Of a stretch of DNA of 5,614 bases, positions 1 through 5,481 are shown one piece after another. Both the position numbers and the translations under genes were made by a program. The stretch spans positions 1 to 5,614 of the forward strand of contig CAMLNY010000110.1 of the NCBI GenBank assembly GCA_946481405.1, written 5' to 3'. This stretch comes from an uncultured Brevundimonas sp. GTDB lineage: Bacteria > Pseudomonadota > Alphaproteobacteria > Caulobacterales > Caulobacteraceae. How positions within the stretch are numbered: position 1 is the first letter of the stretch; the number at the start of each line of letters is the position of its first letter. The notes under the pieces are model-generated. The model made no database searches, had not been told where the DNA came from, and was given only the letters and a program-made list of their open reading frames with translations.

Positions 1-604
1 TGACCTGCGGACCGTCCAGTCCCATGACCCGAACGGCGATCATCAGCAGGCCCTGGACCCCGGCCTCGACCTCCTCGTCCGACAGCTCCGCCGCCGCCGC
101 CTCCAGACCCGTCATATGGTTCCGCATCAGACGGGCGCCGGGCGCATCGGGCGGAATGACGACGCCGTGGGCCTCGCGTGACAAAAGCGCGGGCGGCGCC
201 GAGACCCGGGGAACCGACAGGGTGGTGACCGCGACCCGGTCCAGCCGCGACATGGCGGGCCGGGTCATGTCGCGCAGCTGGATCGCGCCCGGCTCGGCCC
301 GCACCGCCCGCCCGTCGGCGTCACCGACCATGGCGGCGGCGTTGCTCAGCAGGTTCAGCCCGTCGATGTCCGACCGCCTCAGGGTCGCCGGTCCCCGGCT
401 CAGCGTCTGGCGAACGCATTCGCCGAAGCCGATGGCGCCCGCCGTGGTCATGGTCGAGCGCGAGCGGTTGAAGAAGGCCAGTCGATCCGCCTCGCTGACC
501 CCGGACACCTCGTACCAGTCGGCCATTCCGACCAGATAGCGGTCGAAGGCGTCGGGCACGGTTTCGACGGACACGTCCCAGGAGACGCTACGCGGACTGG
601 ACAC
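1..604 (-). CDS. AraC-family transcriptional regulator, N-terminal part (runs off the left edge)
   Basis: The minus-strand frame stays open from GTG at 604-602 to the window edge, giving 201 codons with no stop. The start is supported by an SD-like GGGAG (613-617) eight bases upstream and an in-frame TGA just before it. The protein begins VSSPRSVSWDVSVETVPDAF and continues with DRYLVGMADWYEV, then IQLRDMTRPAMSRLDRVAV at about residues 103-121, then VVIPPDAPGARLMRNHMTGL at about 150-169. This order (short lead-in, an 'IQLRDMxRP' strand, a late 'ARLMxNHMxGL' helix) is typical of the AraC_binding_2-like sensor domain found in roughly 320-residue AraC/XylS regulators. The DNA-binding double helix-turn-helix should follow, beyond position 1, and cannot be seen, so the family call rests on the sensor half alone. 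No ligand or target can be inferred. It is divergent from the small gene at 809 and may regulate itself or that gene through the palindromes between them. Codon use matches the neighbours. Confidence 0.8.
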   Translation of the reverse strand, partial: MSSPRSVSWDVSVETVPDAFDRYLVGMADWYEVSGVSEADRLAFFNRSRSTMTTAGAIGFGECVRQTLSRGPATLRRSDIDGLNLLSNAAAMVGDADGRAVRAEPGAIQLRDMTRPAMSRLDRVAVTTLSVPRVSAPPALLSREAHGVVIPPDAPGARLMRNHMTGLEAAAAELSDEEVEAGVQGLLMIAVRVMGLDGPQV

Positions 605-628
605 TCACGGGACTCCCGGCACGGATGG

Positions 629-670
629 ACACAAATGTTACCGCGTGTCGTTCAGAACGGTAGGCCGAAC
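629..670 (-). promoter_or_regulatory. Possible promoter and operator of the AraC-family gene
   Basis: An 11-base palindrome, CGTTC-A-GAACG, lies at 649-659. On the minus strand it sits immediately upstream of TAACAT (635-640), which matches four of six bases of a sigma-70 -10 box and lies 30 bases before the GTG start. No good -35 hexamer is visible 16-18 bases further up. A palindrome between the -35 and -10 positions is a common place for a repressor or autoregulator to bind. Placing the promoter here is inference; only the palindrome is certain. Confidence 0.3.
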
Positions 671-702
671 CGGCCCGAAAGGCTGATCCCGACGTCGCAG
701 AA

Positions 703-716
703 CTGGAGATTTCCAG
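703..716. promoter_or_regulatory. Inverted repeat CTGGA-N4-TCCAG in the divergent intergenic region
   Basis: The sequence CTGGAGATTTCCAG has perfect 5-base arms around GATT, and 12 of its 14 positions match its own reverse complement. It lies about midway between the divergent starts at 604 and 809, in a relatively AT-rich patch. That placement suits an operator for one or both genes, but one isolated copy of this length could occur by chance. Confidence 0.25.
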
Positions 717-808
717 ACATTCCCCGCCGACGCACGCGCCCCTAGCCTGCGCCGCGAGTACAGCGTGACCGGCCGCCCGTCCGAAGGCCCGGCCCGAAGG
801 GACAGGCG

Positions 809-1018
809 ATGATCCGCAAGACGCGACTGCTGGCGAAGGCCGGGGTGATGCTGGTCCGGGTCGAGACGTTTCAGGACGGCGAGCTGCGCGCGACCCGCTT
901 CCGGCTGAACACACCGGTCGCTGTCCAGACCTTCACCACCATGGCGTCGGCCATCAGGGGCTTCCGCGCCGCGACCCGGCGACCGGCCGAACTCCCGCGT
1001 CTGAAGAAGGCGGCCTGA
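809..1018 (+). CDS. Small basic protein of unknown function (69 aa)
   Basis: The frame runs from ATG at 809 to TGA at 1016-1018. AAGGGA at 797-802 is a good ribosome binding site six bases upstream of the ATG. Only about seven of the 69 sense codons end in A or T, which is the third-position GC bias of a real gene in this genome; this is the main reason for accepting it. The protein begins MIRKTRLLAKAGVMLVRVET and ends PAELPRLKKAA. It is rich in Arg and Lys at both ends, with a more hydrophobic, probably beta-strand middle (about residues 13-45). I see no signal peptide, transmembrane segment, metal-binding Cys/His cluster or recognisable DNA-binding motif, and I do not recognise a family. 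It is divergent from the AraC-family gene, which could make it a target of that regulator (inference). It converges on the ABC ATPase gene, with only six bases between the two stop codons. Confidence 0.65.
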   Translation: MIRKTRLLAKAGVMLVRVETFQDGELRATRFRLNTPVAVQTFTTMASAIRGFRAATRRPAELPRLKKAA

Positions 1019-1028
1019 CGCCGGTCAG
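1015..1028. terminator. Short bidirectional hairpin at convergent gene ends
   Basis: CTGAC (1015-1019) and GTCAG (1024-1028) form a perfect 5-bp stem with a GCCG loop. The TGA stop of the plus-strand small gene (1016-1018) and the TGA stop of the minus-strand ABC gene (1025-1027) both lie inside the stem. There is only a short T-rich stretch (TCTTT) after it on the plus strand and none on the minus strand, so it is at best a weak intrinsic terminator. Confidence 0.3.
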
Positions 1029-1999
1029 TCTTTCGTCGGGCTCACCGCGCTTGCATTTCCATAGGTCAGGGCCAGGAAGACGTCCTCCAGATCCGGGTCC
1101 TCGGTGGTGATGTCGGCGATCGTCACCCCGGCCGCGCGCACGGCGGCCAGCACATGCTCCACCGATGACTGGCCCTTCTTGTAGCTGACGGCGAAGGCGC
1201 CGTTCGGCCGGGCGACCACGTCGAAGCCGGCGACCGTCGGCAGGCCGTTCAGCTCGCCCTCCGGCGTCACCACGACGTTGCGCGTATCCAGCCGGCGCAG
1301 CAGCTGCGGCGTCGGCTCGCAGGCCACCACCTCGCCCCGGTTCATAATGGCGATGGTGTCGCAGAGCTCCTGCGCCTCCTCGAGATAGTGGGTGGTCAGG
1401 AGGATGGTCACCCCTTCGGCGTTGATGCGCCGGACATACTCCCACAGCTGACGCCGCAGCTCGACGTCCACCCCGGCGGTCGGTTCGTCCAGGATCAGGA
1501 TCGGCGGATTGTGCACCAGGGCCTTGGCCACCATCAGCCGCCGCTTCATCCCGCCCGACAGGGCCCGCACATAGGCGTTGGCCTTGTCCGACAGACCCAG
1601 CGCCGCCAGCAGTTCATCGGAACGCCGCTCGTTCGCCGGCACCCCATAGAAGCCCGCCTGCACCTCCAGCGCCTCGCGCGGAGTGAAGAAGACGTCGGCC
1701 ACGATCTCCTGCGGCACCACGCCCAGAGCCGCCCGCGCGTCCCTCGGCCGCTCGTCGATGTCGCGGCCCCAGATGGCGGCGGTGCCGCCCGTCTTGTTGA
1801 CGATGCCCGCCAGGATGTTGATCAGCGTCGACTTGCCCGCCCCGTTCGGACCCAGAAGGCCGAACATCGACCCTCTGGGAATGACCAGATCGACCCCGCG
1901 CAGGGCGGTCTTCGGCGGCGCCTTCTTCGACCCGGCGTAGGTCTTTTCCAGCCCGCGCACCTCGATGGCGTTGACGGGCAGGGCGGTCGTGTCGGTCAT
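1025..1999 (-). CDS. ABC transporter ATP-binding protein, YadG-like (324 aa)
   Basis: This is the cytoplasmic ATPase subunit of an ABC-2-type transporter, which would power a separate membrane permease. All nucleotide-binding motifs are intact: Walker A GPNGAGKST at residues 50-58, Q-loop Gln97 (VVPQE), signature LSGGMKRR at 147-154, Walker B LILDEP at 168-173, D-loop AGVD at 175-178, and H-loop His204 (LLTTH). After the ATPase core (about 12-235), the C-terminal extension ends in DPDLEDVFLALTYG (about 302-315), the tail typical of YadG-type exporter ATPases, which are about 310 residues. The full length argues for an intact gene. It has no membrane segments, so it is not a fused exporter or a type I secretion ATPase. 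The ATG at 1999-1997 has only a weak purine-rich site (GAAAGAA) upstream. The genes on both sides are on the opposite strand, so it stands alone in its transcription unit and a permease partner must be encoded elsewhere. The substrate is unknown. The name YadG is used as a family label, not as proven orthology. Confidence 0.95.
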   Translation of the reverse strand: MTDTTALPVNAIEVRGLEKTYAGSKKAPPKTALRGVDLVIPRGSMFGLLGPNGAGKSTLINILAGIVNKTGGTAAIWGRDIDERPRDARAALGVVPQEIVADVFFTPREALEVQAGFYGVPANERRSDELLAALGLSDKANAYVRALSGGMKRRLMVAKALVHNPPILILDEPTAGVDVELRRQLWEYVRRINAEGVTILLTTHYLEEAQELCDTIAIMNRGEVVACEPTPQLLRRLDTRNVVVTPEGELNGLPTVAGFDVVARPNGAFAVSYKKGQSSVEHVLAAVRAAGVTIADITTEDPDLEDVFLALTYGNASAVSPTKD

Positions 2000-2013
2000 C
2001 AGATTCTTTCGTC

Positions 2014-2031
2014 GCGCGTCTCTCGACGCGC
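2014..2031. promoter_or_regulatory. Perfect stem-loop in the leader of the ABC ATPase gene
   Basis: GCGCGTC (2014-2020) and GACGCGC (2025-2031) are exact reverse complements around a TCTC loop. The element starts 15 bases upstream of the ATPase start codon, in the 108-base region between two divergent genes. It could be an operator on DNA or a hairpin in the ATPase mRNA leader close to its ribosome binding site. In this GC-rich sequence a 7-bp stem may also be chance. The only AT-rich patch nearby is TCTAACTAG (2061-2069), a possible but weak -10 region in either direction. Confidence 0.35.
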
Positions 2032-2107
2032 CTGGGGGCTTTCGGCGCGAGAGCAGGCCGTCTAACTAGGCGTCGCACTCTCCCGCGCCAAGACCACGGA
2101 CCCGCAT

Positions 2108-2344
2108 ATGCCGCCCCGCCATCCCGATCAGCTGGTTCTTCCCCCGGAAGAAATCGTCGTCGCGACCAGGCGCGTGGCCTGTGACGGCGGCGGCGTGCTG
2201 GGCCATCCGCTGGTCTATCTCGACATGGGCGGCGACGACTTCATCGAGTGCGGCTACTGCGATCGCCGCTTCGTCCTCTCGCATGACCACCACGCCGAGA
2301 GCGAATACCTCGACCCCGCCGCAAGGCCGCCAGAGGCGCACTGA
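2108..2344 (+). CDS. zf-CHCC zinc-finger protein, NDUFS6-like (78 aa)
   Basis: This is a stand-alone small zinc-finger protein of the CHCC type. The diagnostic residues are Cys25, His33, Cys48 and Cys51 (spacing C-x7-H-x14-C-x2-C), in the context ACDGGGVLGHPLVYL at 24-38 and ECGYCDRRFVL at 47-57. The same ACDGGG..LGHP.VY...CGYC pattern occurs in NDUFS6, the zinc-binding accessory subunit of mitochondrial complex I. Many alphaproteobacteria carry a short homologue of this kind as a separate gene, so a role linked to respiratory complex I is a reasonable but unproven inference. The length of 78 residues is normal for the family. It has no signal peptide or membrane segment and should be cytoplasmic. 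The ATG at 2108 is preceded by a weak purine stretch (CACGGA, 2095-2100). The gene is divergent from the ABC ATPase and converges on the RTX gene with 15 bases between stop codons, so it is probably monocistronic. Confidence 0.93.
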   Translation: MPPRHPDQLVLPPEEIVVATRRVACDGGGVLGHPLVYLDMGGDDFIECGYCDRRFVLSHDHHAESEYLDPAARPPEAH

Positions 2345-2359
2345 CGGCCGGGCGCCGCC

Positions 2360-5300
2360 CTACGCCCAGTTCAGCTCCAGATGGTCGCGGCTCCCGGCGT
2401 TGGGATCGCCGGGGAACAGGGCCTCCTGCGGCATGAGCAACAACAGGTCGGTCCCGGCAGGGTGCGGCAGGGTCGCCGGCAGGGGCGCGGCGACAGCGTC
2501 GTCCACCGACGGCGCGAACCCGTCCAGCCATCCGTCCGGCTGGCTCGGCAGAACGAAGGCGTCGTCGTGAGCGGCGGGCAGGGTGAGGGCGTGATCGATC
2601 TTCGCTGAACCCTCGACCGTCGACGTCGCCGCGTTTTCCGCCTCGTACTGGACCCCGCCCAGCCACAGGTTCCGCGTCAGGGCCACGTGTTCGGCGCTCT
2701 CGGAGAAGGCGACCAGCACCTGCGCCCGGGTCATTCCGTTGTTCAGCGCGTTGGTCCAGCCCGCCACGCCGCCGGCCTCCCCTTCGCGGTTGAGGGATGA
2801 TCGATACATCTGTTCGACGAACTGCTGGTTGGTCAGGGCGCCATAGGTGTTCTGGAACTCGGCCGAGGCGGCGAAATAGCCTGCGATCTCGGTCAGGCTC
2901 ATCCCGGCCTTCAGGTTGCCGGTCCAGTCGCCCAGCCCGCGCCAGTCCGGCACACGGTCGAAGGTGGCGTCATACAGGCGAGCGATGATCAGCGCCTGGT
3001 CGTCGGCCACCCACAGCCCCTGGTTCAGCACGCCTTGCGTCACCGTCCGGTGTTCGGCGCTTTCGGAGAAGGCGATCAGCACGCTCGCGCGGCTGGCGCC
3101 GGAGTCCAGCTGGCCGGTCCAGTCCAGAATTCCTCTCGGGTCGCCCTCCCGGTTCAGAGTGAAGCGGTACAGCTGCTCGACGAACTGCCGGTTGGTCAGA
3201 TTGCCATAGCGGGACTGGAACTCCGCCGAGGCGATGAAGGCGTCGGCGAGGGCCGTCAGCGTTCCGCCGCCTTCCATGTAGTCCAGCAGGTTCTCGAACC
3301 CGCCCTGATCCGGCTGTCGGTCCAAAGCGGCGTCATAAAGACGCATGACCTGGGCGGCCAGCGAGTTGGGATCGAAGGTCAGGGTCCCGTCCACGAACCG
3401 CAAAGCCTCGATCGAGGTCAGGCTGTCGGTCCCGGGTGTGGGCCCGCCCCTCAGGGGGCCGCCGGTAACGCTGGAGGCCGAGGCGACATACTGCCGCCGC
3501 ACCCCGACATATTGCGCGATGTCGTAACCCTCGCCGCCGTTTAGCGTGTCCCAGTTGCCACCGCCGTCCAGGACGTCGTCTCCGCCCTGGCCGAGGATGT
3601 TGTCCCGACCGTTCCCCCCCGTCAGGCGATCAGCGCCTGCGGTGCCGACAATGTCTGTCAGCGGCTGCAGGATCACCCGGCCGTCGGGTCCGACGTCCAG
3701 ACGCCCATCGACAAATTCCAAGTGTTCGATGCCGATCAGACGATCGCGCCCGATCCCGTTCACAATGATCTGTCCGCCTTCGTAGCTAAAGGTCACGGCC
3801 TCGATGCTGGTGGCGAAAAAGGCGGTGTCGTCGCCAACGCCGCCGTCCAGATCGTCGTCGCCTGCGCCGCCGACCAGAACGTCGTTCCCGTCGCCGCCCA
3901 GCAGCATATCCGTGCCACCTCCTCCATCCAAACGGTCAGCGCCCTCGCCGCCTTCCAGCCGATCCACGCCCGCATCCCCATAAAGAGCGTCATCGCCGGC
4001 AGCGCCGTAAAGCAAGTCATCTCCGCCGCCTCCTGTGATGACATTGGCGCCCGCATCGCCCTCCAGACGATCCGCCGCACTGCTGCCGGCCAGATTCTCA
4101 ATCGAGACCAAAGTCGGAGCTCCGGGGCTGGTCGATCCGACCGCACGTACAACGCCGGTTGTCAGGGAGACCTCGGACGCCGTCACTACGACGAAGGTGT
4201 CGATCCCATCACCGCCGTCGCGGAGCGAGGTTCCGGCAGCGCTTGAAATGGTCAAAATGTCGTTGCCGGCCCCGCCTTCCAGAAGCCCATTCCCGCTCAG
4301 TTGGTCGTTGCCCTCTCCGCCGTACAGCGAGCCCGCGCCGGTGATCAAATCGTCGCCCGCGTCGCCGTAGGCCGAAGCACCAATGCTCGCTGAGATGGTG
4401 TCGTTGCCGGCGTCTCCGTGCGCCACCCCTTTGGCGATCGTGATGTTGTCATCGCCATCCCCTCCGCTGAGCAAGTGATCGCCGGAGTTGGCCAACGTAA
4501 CGCGTAAAACGTCATTGCCGCCGCCACCGAAGAACCGGACGTTCGTGGGGTCGAAGCTGCCAAATTGGAAAGTATTCGCTTCGTCGCCTCCGTAAATTGT
4601 CACCGTCGCCCGTCGGCCAACCGCAGTGAACGTGCTCACCGTTACTTGCTCAATATTGACTAACCAAGGATGGTCCGGAGAACCGATAGTCAGGTCGGTC
4701 GTCGCGCCGGTGACGTTGATGGACAGTCGGTCGTCCCCGGAACCGCCATCGAGATCGAAGCGGCCTGCCAATGCACTGGCAGAGTTCAGGTTGAAAATGT
4801 CGTCTCCGTCCTCCCCGAAGATCTGGTCACCAGCTCCGACCGCCAGTCGGTCGTTGCCGCTTCCAGCCCGGATCACATCGGCGCCCCCACCGCCGTCAAT
4901 CGTATCGTGCGTCGAGCCACCGGTGATCGTATCGTCGCCCAGACCGCCGGTAATCGTATTGACGACGTTGGCGCCGCCCACAATCGTTATCGCTTGGGTC
5001 AGGGCCCCGAGGGAGAAGATGTTCTCCACTCTCCCGTTCGAGCCGAGTATGCGCTCTACCCCGCTGATATCCGCCACTCGCTCTATGGTAGGTCCCGACC
5101 CCGAGTTCGATTGTCCATACTCGTTCGTGAGGACGAGTTGATTGTTGTTGTCCACTGTCCAGCGGAACCGGCTGTAGTAGGGACTACCCAGCTGGCTGTT
5201 TGTGGCCAGCACGCTTCGCCCATCGAATGTGTCGAACCCCGCACCCCCGTCGACGTATGAATTTCGGCCAAGAATGACGATGGTGTCGTCGCCATCGCCT

Positions 5301-5443
5301 CCGAACAGATTTCCATTCCCCGAAATCTGGTCGTTGCCGCCGCGGCCCGTAATCGTATCCGTCCCGCCCGCGCCGTCGATGATATCGTCCTCGTCCGTCC
5401 CGACCAGATTGTCGGCGCCTGAGGTGCCTGTGATCGTGGGCAT
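2360..5443 (-). CDS. Large RTX (calcium-binding repeat) protein with two DUF4214 domains (1027 aa)
   Basis: This is a predicted secreted protein with calcium-binding beta-roll repeats. It begins MPTITGTSGADNLVGTDEDD, with no Sec signal peptide, as is usual for type I secretion substrates. GGxGxDxL-type repeats occur at about residues 10-70, 155-240, 303-415, 457-540 and 598-640. Non-repeat beta-rich segments lie between them, at about 70-150, 240-300, 540-597 and 640-695. The motif 'DxLxxIExLxFVDG' ends two blocks (about 567-580 and 672-686); it is common in hemolysin-type proteins. Residues 696-925 hold two tandem DUF4214 domains, a helical module often found beside RTX repeats. A Pro/Asp-rich linker (about 945-998) leads to a C-terminal tail, FPGDPNAGSRDHLELNWA, shared with the gene upstream. 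The ATG at 5443 has GGAG eight bases upstream. No T1SS exporter genes (HlyB, HlyD or TolC types) lie in the window. Export route and calcium binding are family-based inferences. The exact role (adhesin, matrix or S-layer component, other) is unknown, and no catalytic domain is visible. Confidence 0.93.
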   Translation of the reverse strand: MPTITGTSGADNLVGTDEDDIIDGAGGTDTITGRGGNDQISGNGNLFGGDGDDTIVILGRNSYVDGGAGFDTFDGRSVLATNSQLGSPYYSRFRWTVDNNNQLVLTNEYGQSNSGSGPTIERVADISGVERILGSNGRVENIFSLGALTQAITIVGGANVVNTITGGLGDDTITGGSTHDTIDGGGGADVIRAGSGNDRLAVGAGDQIFGEDGDDIFNLNSASALAGRFDLDGGSGDDRLSINVTGATTDLTIGSPDHPWLVNIEQVTVSTFTAVGRRATVTIYGGDEANTFQFGSFDPTNVRFFGGGGNDVLRVTLANSGDHLLSGGDGDDNITIAKGVAHGDAGNDTISASIGASAYGDAGDDLITGAGSLYGGEGNDQLSGNGLLEGGAGNDILTISSAAGTSLRDGGDGIDTFVVVTASEVSLTTGVVRAVGSTSPGAPTLVSIENLAGSSAADRLEGDAGANVITGGGGDDLLYGAAGDDALYGDAGVDRLEGGEGADRLDGGGGTDMLLGGDGNDVLVGGAGDDDLDGGVGDDTAFFATSIEAVTFSYEGGQIIVNGIGRDRLIGIEHLEFVDGRLDVGPDGRVILQPLTDIVGTAGADRLTGGNGRDNILGQGGDDVLDGGGNWDTLNGGEGYDIAQYVGVRRQYVASASSVTGGPLRGGPTPGTDSLTSIEALRFVDGTLTFDPNSLAAQVMRLYDAALDRQPDQGGFENLLDYMEGGGTLTALADAFIASAEFQSRYGNLTNRQFVEQLYRFTLNREGDPRGILDWTGQLDSGASRASVLIAFSESAEHRTVTQGVLNQGLWVADDQALIIARLYDATFDRVPDWRGLGDWTGNLKAGMSLTEIAGYFAASAEFQNTYGALTNQQFVEQMYRSSLNREGEAGGVAGWTNALNNGMTRAQVLVAFSESAEHVALTRNLWLGGVQYEAENAATSTVEGSAKIDHALTLPAAHDDAFVLPSQPDGWLDGFAPSVDDAVAAPLPATLPHPAGTDLLLLMPQEALFPGDPNAGSRDHLELNWA
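2669..3007 (-). repeat. DUF4214 domain, second copy (codons about 813-925)
   Basis: This stretch encodes the second of two tandem DUF4214 modules, from IIARLYDATFDRVPDWRGL to the LVAFSESAEHV region. Across the 60 residues starting at SAEFQ, about 39 are identical to the first copy, aligned by eye. The similarity is visible in DNA too: GTGTTCGGCGCT-T/C-TCGGAGAAGGCGA occurs in both copies. This points to a tandem duplication of the module inside the gene. Confidence 0.85.
3035..3358 (-). repeat. DUF4214 domain, first copy (codons about 696-803)
   Basis: This stretch encodes the first DUF4214 module, from AAQVMRLYDAALDRQPDQGG to LIAFSESAEHR. It keeps the family hallmarks: an LYDAxxDRxPD helix, then SAEFQxxYGxLTNxQFVEQ, then YRxxLNREG and AFSESAEH. 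It carries an extra insertion (about residues 715-730, LLDYMEGGGTL) relative to the second copy's GDWTGNLKAGMSL. The role of DUF4214 is not established; it is seen mostly in secreted or surface repeat proteins. Confidence 0.85.
3833..4075 (-). repeat. Uninterrupted array of nine RTX nonapeptide repeats (27-bp period)
   Basis: Codons 457-537 read as nine consecutive 9-residue units in perfect register: ADRLEGDAG, ANVITGGGG, DDLLYGAAG, DDALYGDAG, VDRLEGGEG, ADRLDGGGG, TDMLLGGDG, NDVLVGGAG, DDDLDGGVG. Each fits the x-D/N-x-L/I-x-G-G-x-G consensus, in which Gly and Asp carbonyls and carboxylates bind calcium between parallel beta-roll turns. The DNA has a matching 27-base periodicity that reflects the protein repeat. 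It is the longest unbroken array in the gene and the strongest predicted calcium site cluster. Confidence 0.93.
4244..4459 (-). repeat. RTX-like block with a non-canonical 15-17-residue period
   Basis: In codons 329-400 the G-N/D-D signatures recur at residues 331, 347, 364, 379 and 394, spacings of 16, 17, 15 and 15 instead of 9 or 18. Example units are DAGDDLITGAGSLYG and GEGNDQLSGNGLLEG. Each unit has one normal calcium half-turn followed by a shortened turn without the Gly-Gly-x-Gly-x-Asp motif. The same 15-residue spacing occurs at the N-terminus (Asp38 to Asp53), so it is a recurrent variant of the array in this protein. Confidence 0.75.
4724..4987 (-). repeat. Second RTX repeat block (codons about 153-240)
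   Basis: Units LGDDTITGG, THDTIDGGG, GADVIRAGS and GNDRLAVGA are in 9-residue register from about residue 168 to 205. They are followed by DQIFGEDGDD, which breaks the register, and by a final FDLDGGSGDDRL at about 229-240. It starts directly after a non-repeat segment whose TLTQAITIVGG.NVVNTITGG pattern leads into the roll. Base composition here is lower in GC than in the 457-537 array. Confidence 0.8.
5234..5416 (-). repeat. N-terminal RTX repeat block (codons about 10-70)
   Basis: ADNLVGTDE, DDIIDGAGG and TDTITGRGG form three in-register nonapeptides. NDQISGNGNLFGGDGDD then shortens the period to 15 residues, and VDGGAGFDTFDG closes the block. The stretch NDQISGNGNLFGGDGDDTIVI resembles residues 379-399 (NDQLSGNGLLEGGAGNDILTI) at about 13 of 21 positions, suggesting an internal duplication. 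Confidence 0.8.
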
Positions 5444-5452
5444 GGGCGGAAC

Positions 5453-5474
5453 TCCGGGTTGCTACGTTCCCGGA
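5453..5474 (-). promoter_or_regulatory. Leader hairpin overlapping the ribosome binding site of the RTX gene
   Basis: On the minus strand TCCGGG and CCCGGA form a 6-bp stem around a 10-base loop, ending about nine bases before the ATG. The SD-like GGAG (5452-5455) overlaps the 3' arm of the stem, so folding of the mRNA would partly hide it. This could tune translation. A GC-rich chance hairpin is equally possible. Just upstream on the same strand, GATTTTTTCTGCTATT (5474-5489) is the only AT-rich patch in the leader and may hold the -10 region, but no convincing -35 box is visible. Confidence 0.35.
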
Positions 5475-5481
5475 ATAGCAG

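Noticed and set aside
24..539. Plus-strand open frame of 171 codons
   Set aside because: It is antisense to the AraC-family gene. Its product is a low-complexity Ser/Arg/Pro/Ala mix with no motif, typical of a shadow frame in GC-rich DNA.
588..914. Minus-strand open frame of 108 codons
   Set aside because: It overlaps both the AraC-family start region and the small plus-strand gene. Its composition is a Ser/Arg/Ala/Gly mix without family features, and it competes with better supported frames on both sides.
1025..1999. Idea that the ABC ATPase is the type I exporter of the RTX protein
   Set aside because: T1SS ATPases are fused to membrane domains and are usually about 600-700 residues. This protein is a soluble 324-residue YadG-like ATPase, separated from the RTX gene by a plus-strand gene.
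2346..2360. GC-rich GGGC-GCC-GCCC hairpin between the zinc-finger and RTX stop codons as a terminator
   Set aside because: The stem is only 4 bp with no T-run in either direction, and such stems are frequent by chance at this GC content.
3833..4075. Regular 27-base DNA periodicity that could suggest a CRISPR array or minisatellite
   Set aside because: There are no invariant repeats or unique spacers. The period is exactly nine codons and encodes RTX units.
3793..4152. Alternative minus-strand frame of 119 codons within the RTX gene
   Set aside because: It is an out-of-frame reading of the nonapeptide array. The main frame is unbroken and matches the RTX consensus.
4670..5260. Plus-strand open frame of 196 codons inside the RTX gene
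   Set aside because: Its quasi-repetitive product (recurring NRIV/DRIV-like pieces) is the antisense reading of RTX codons. The sense strand carries clear conserved domains throughout.
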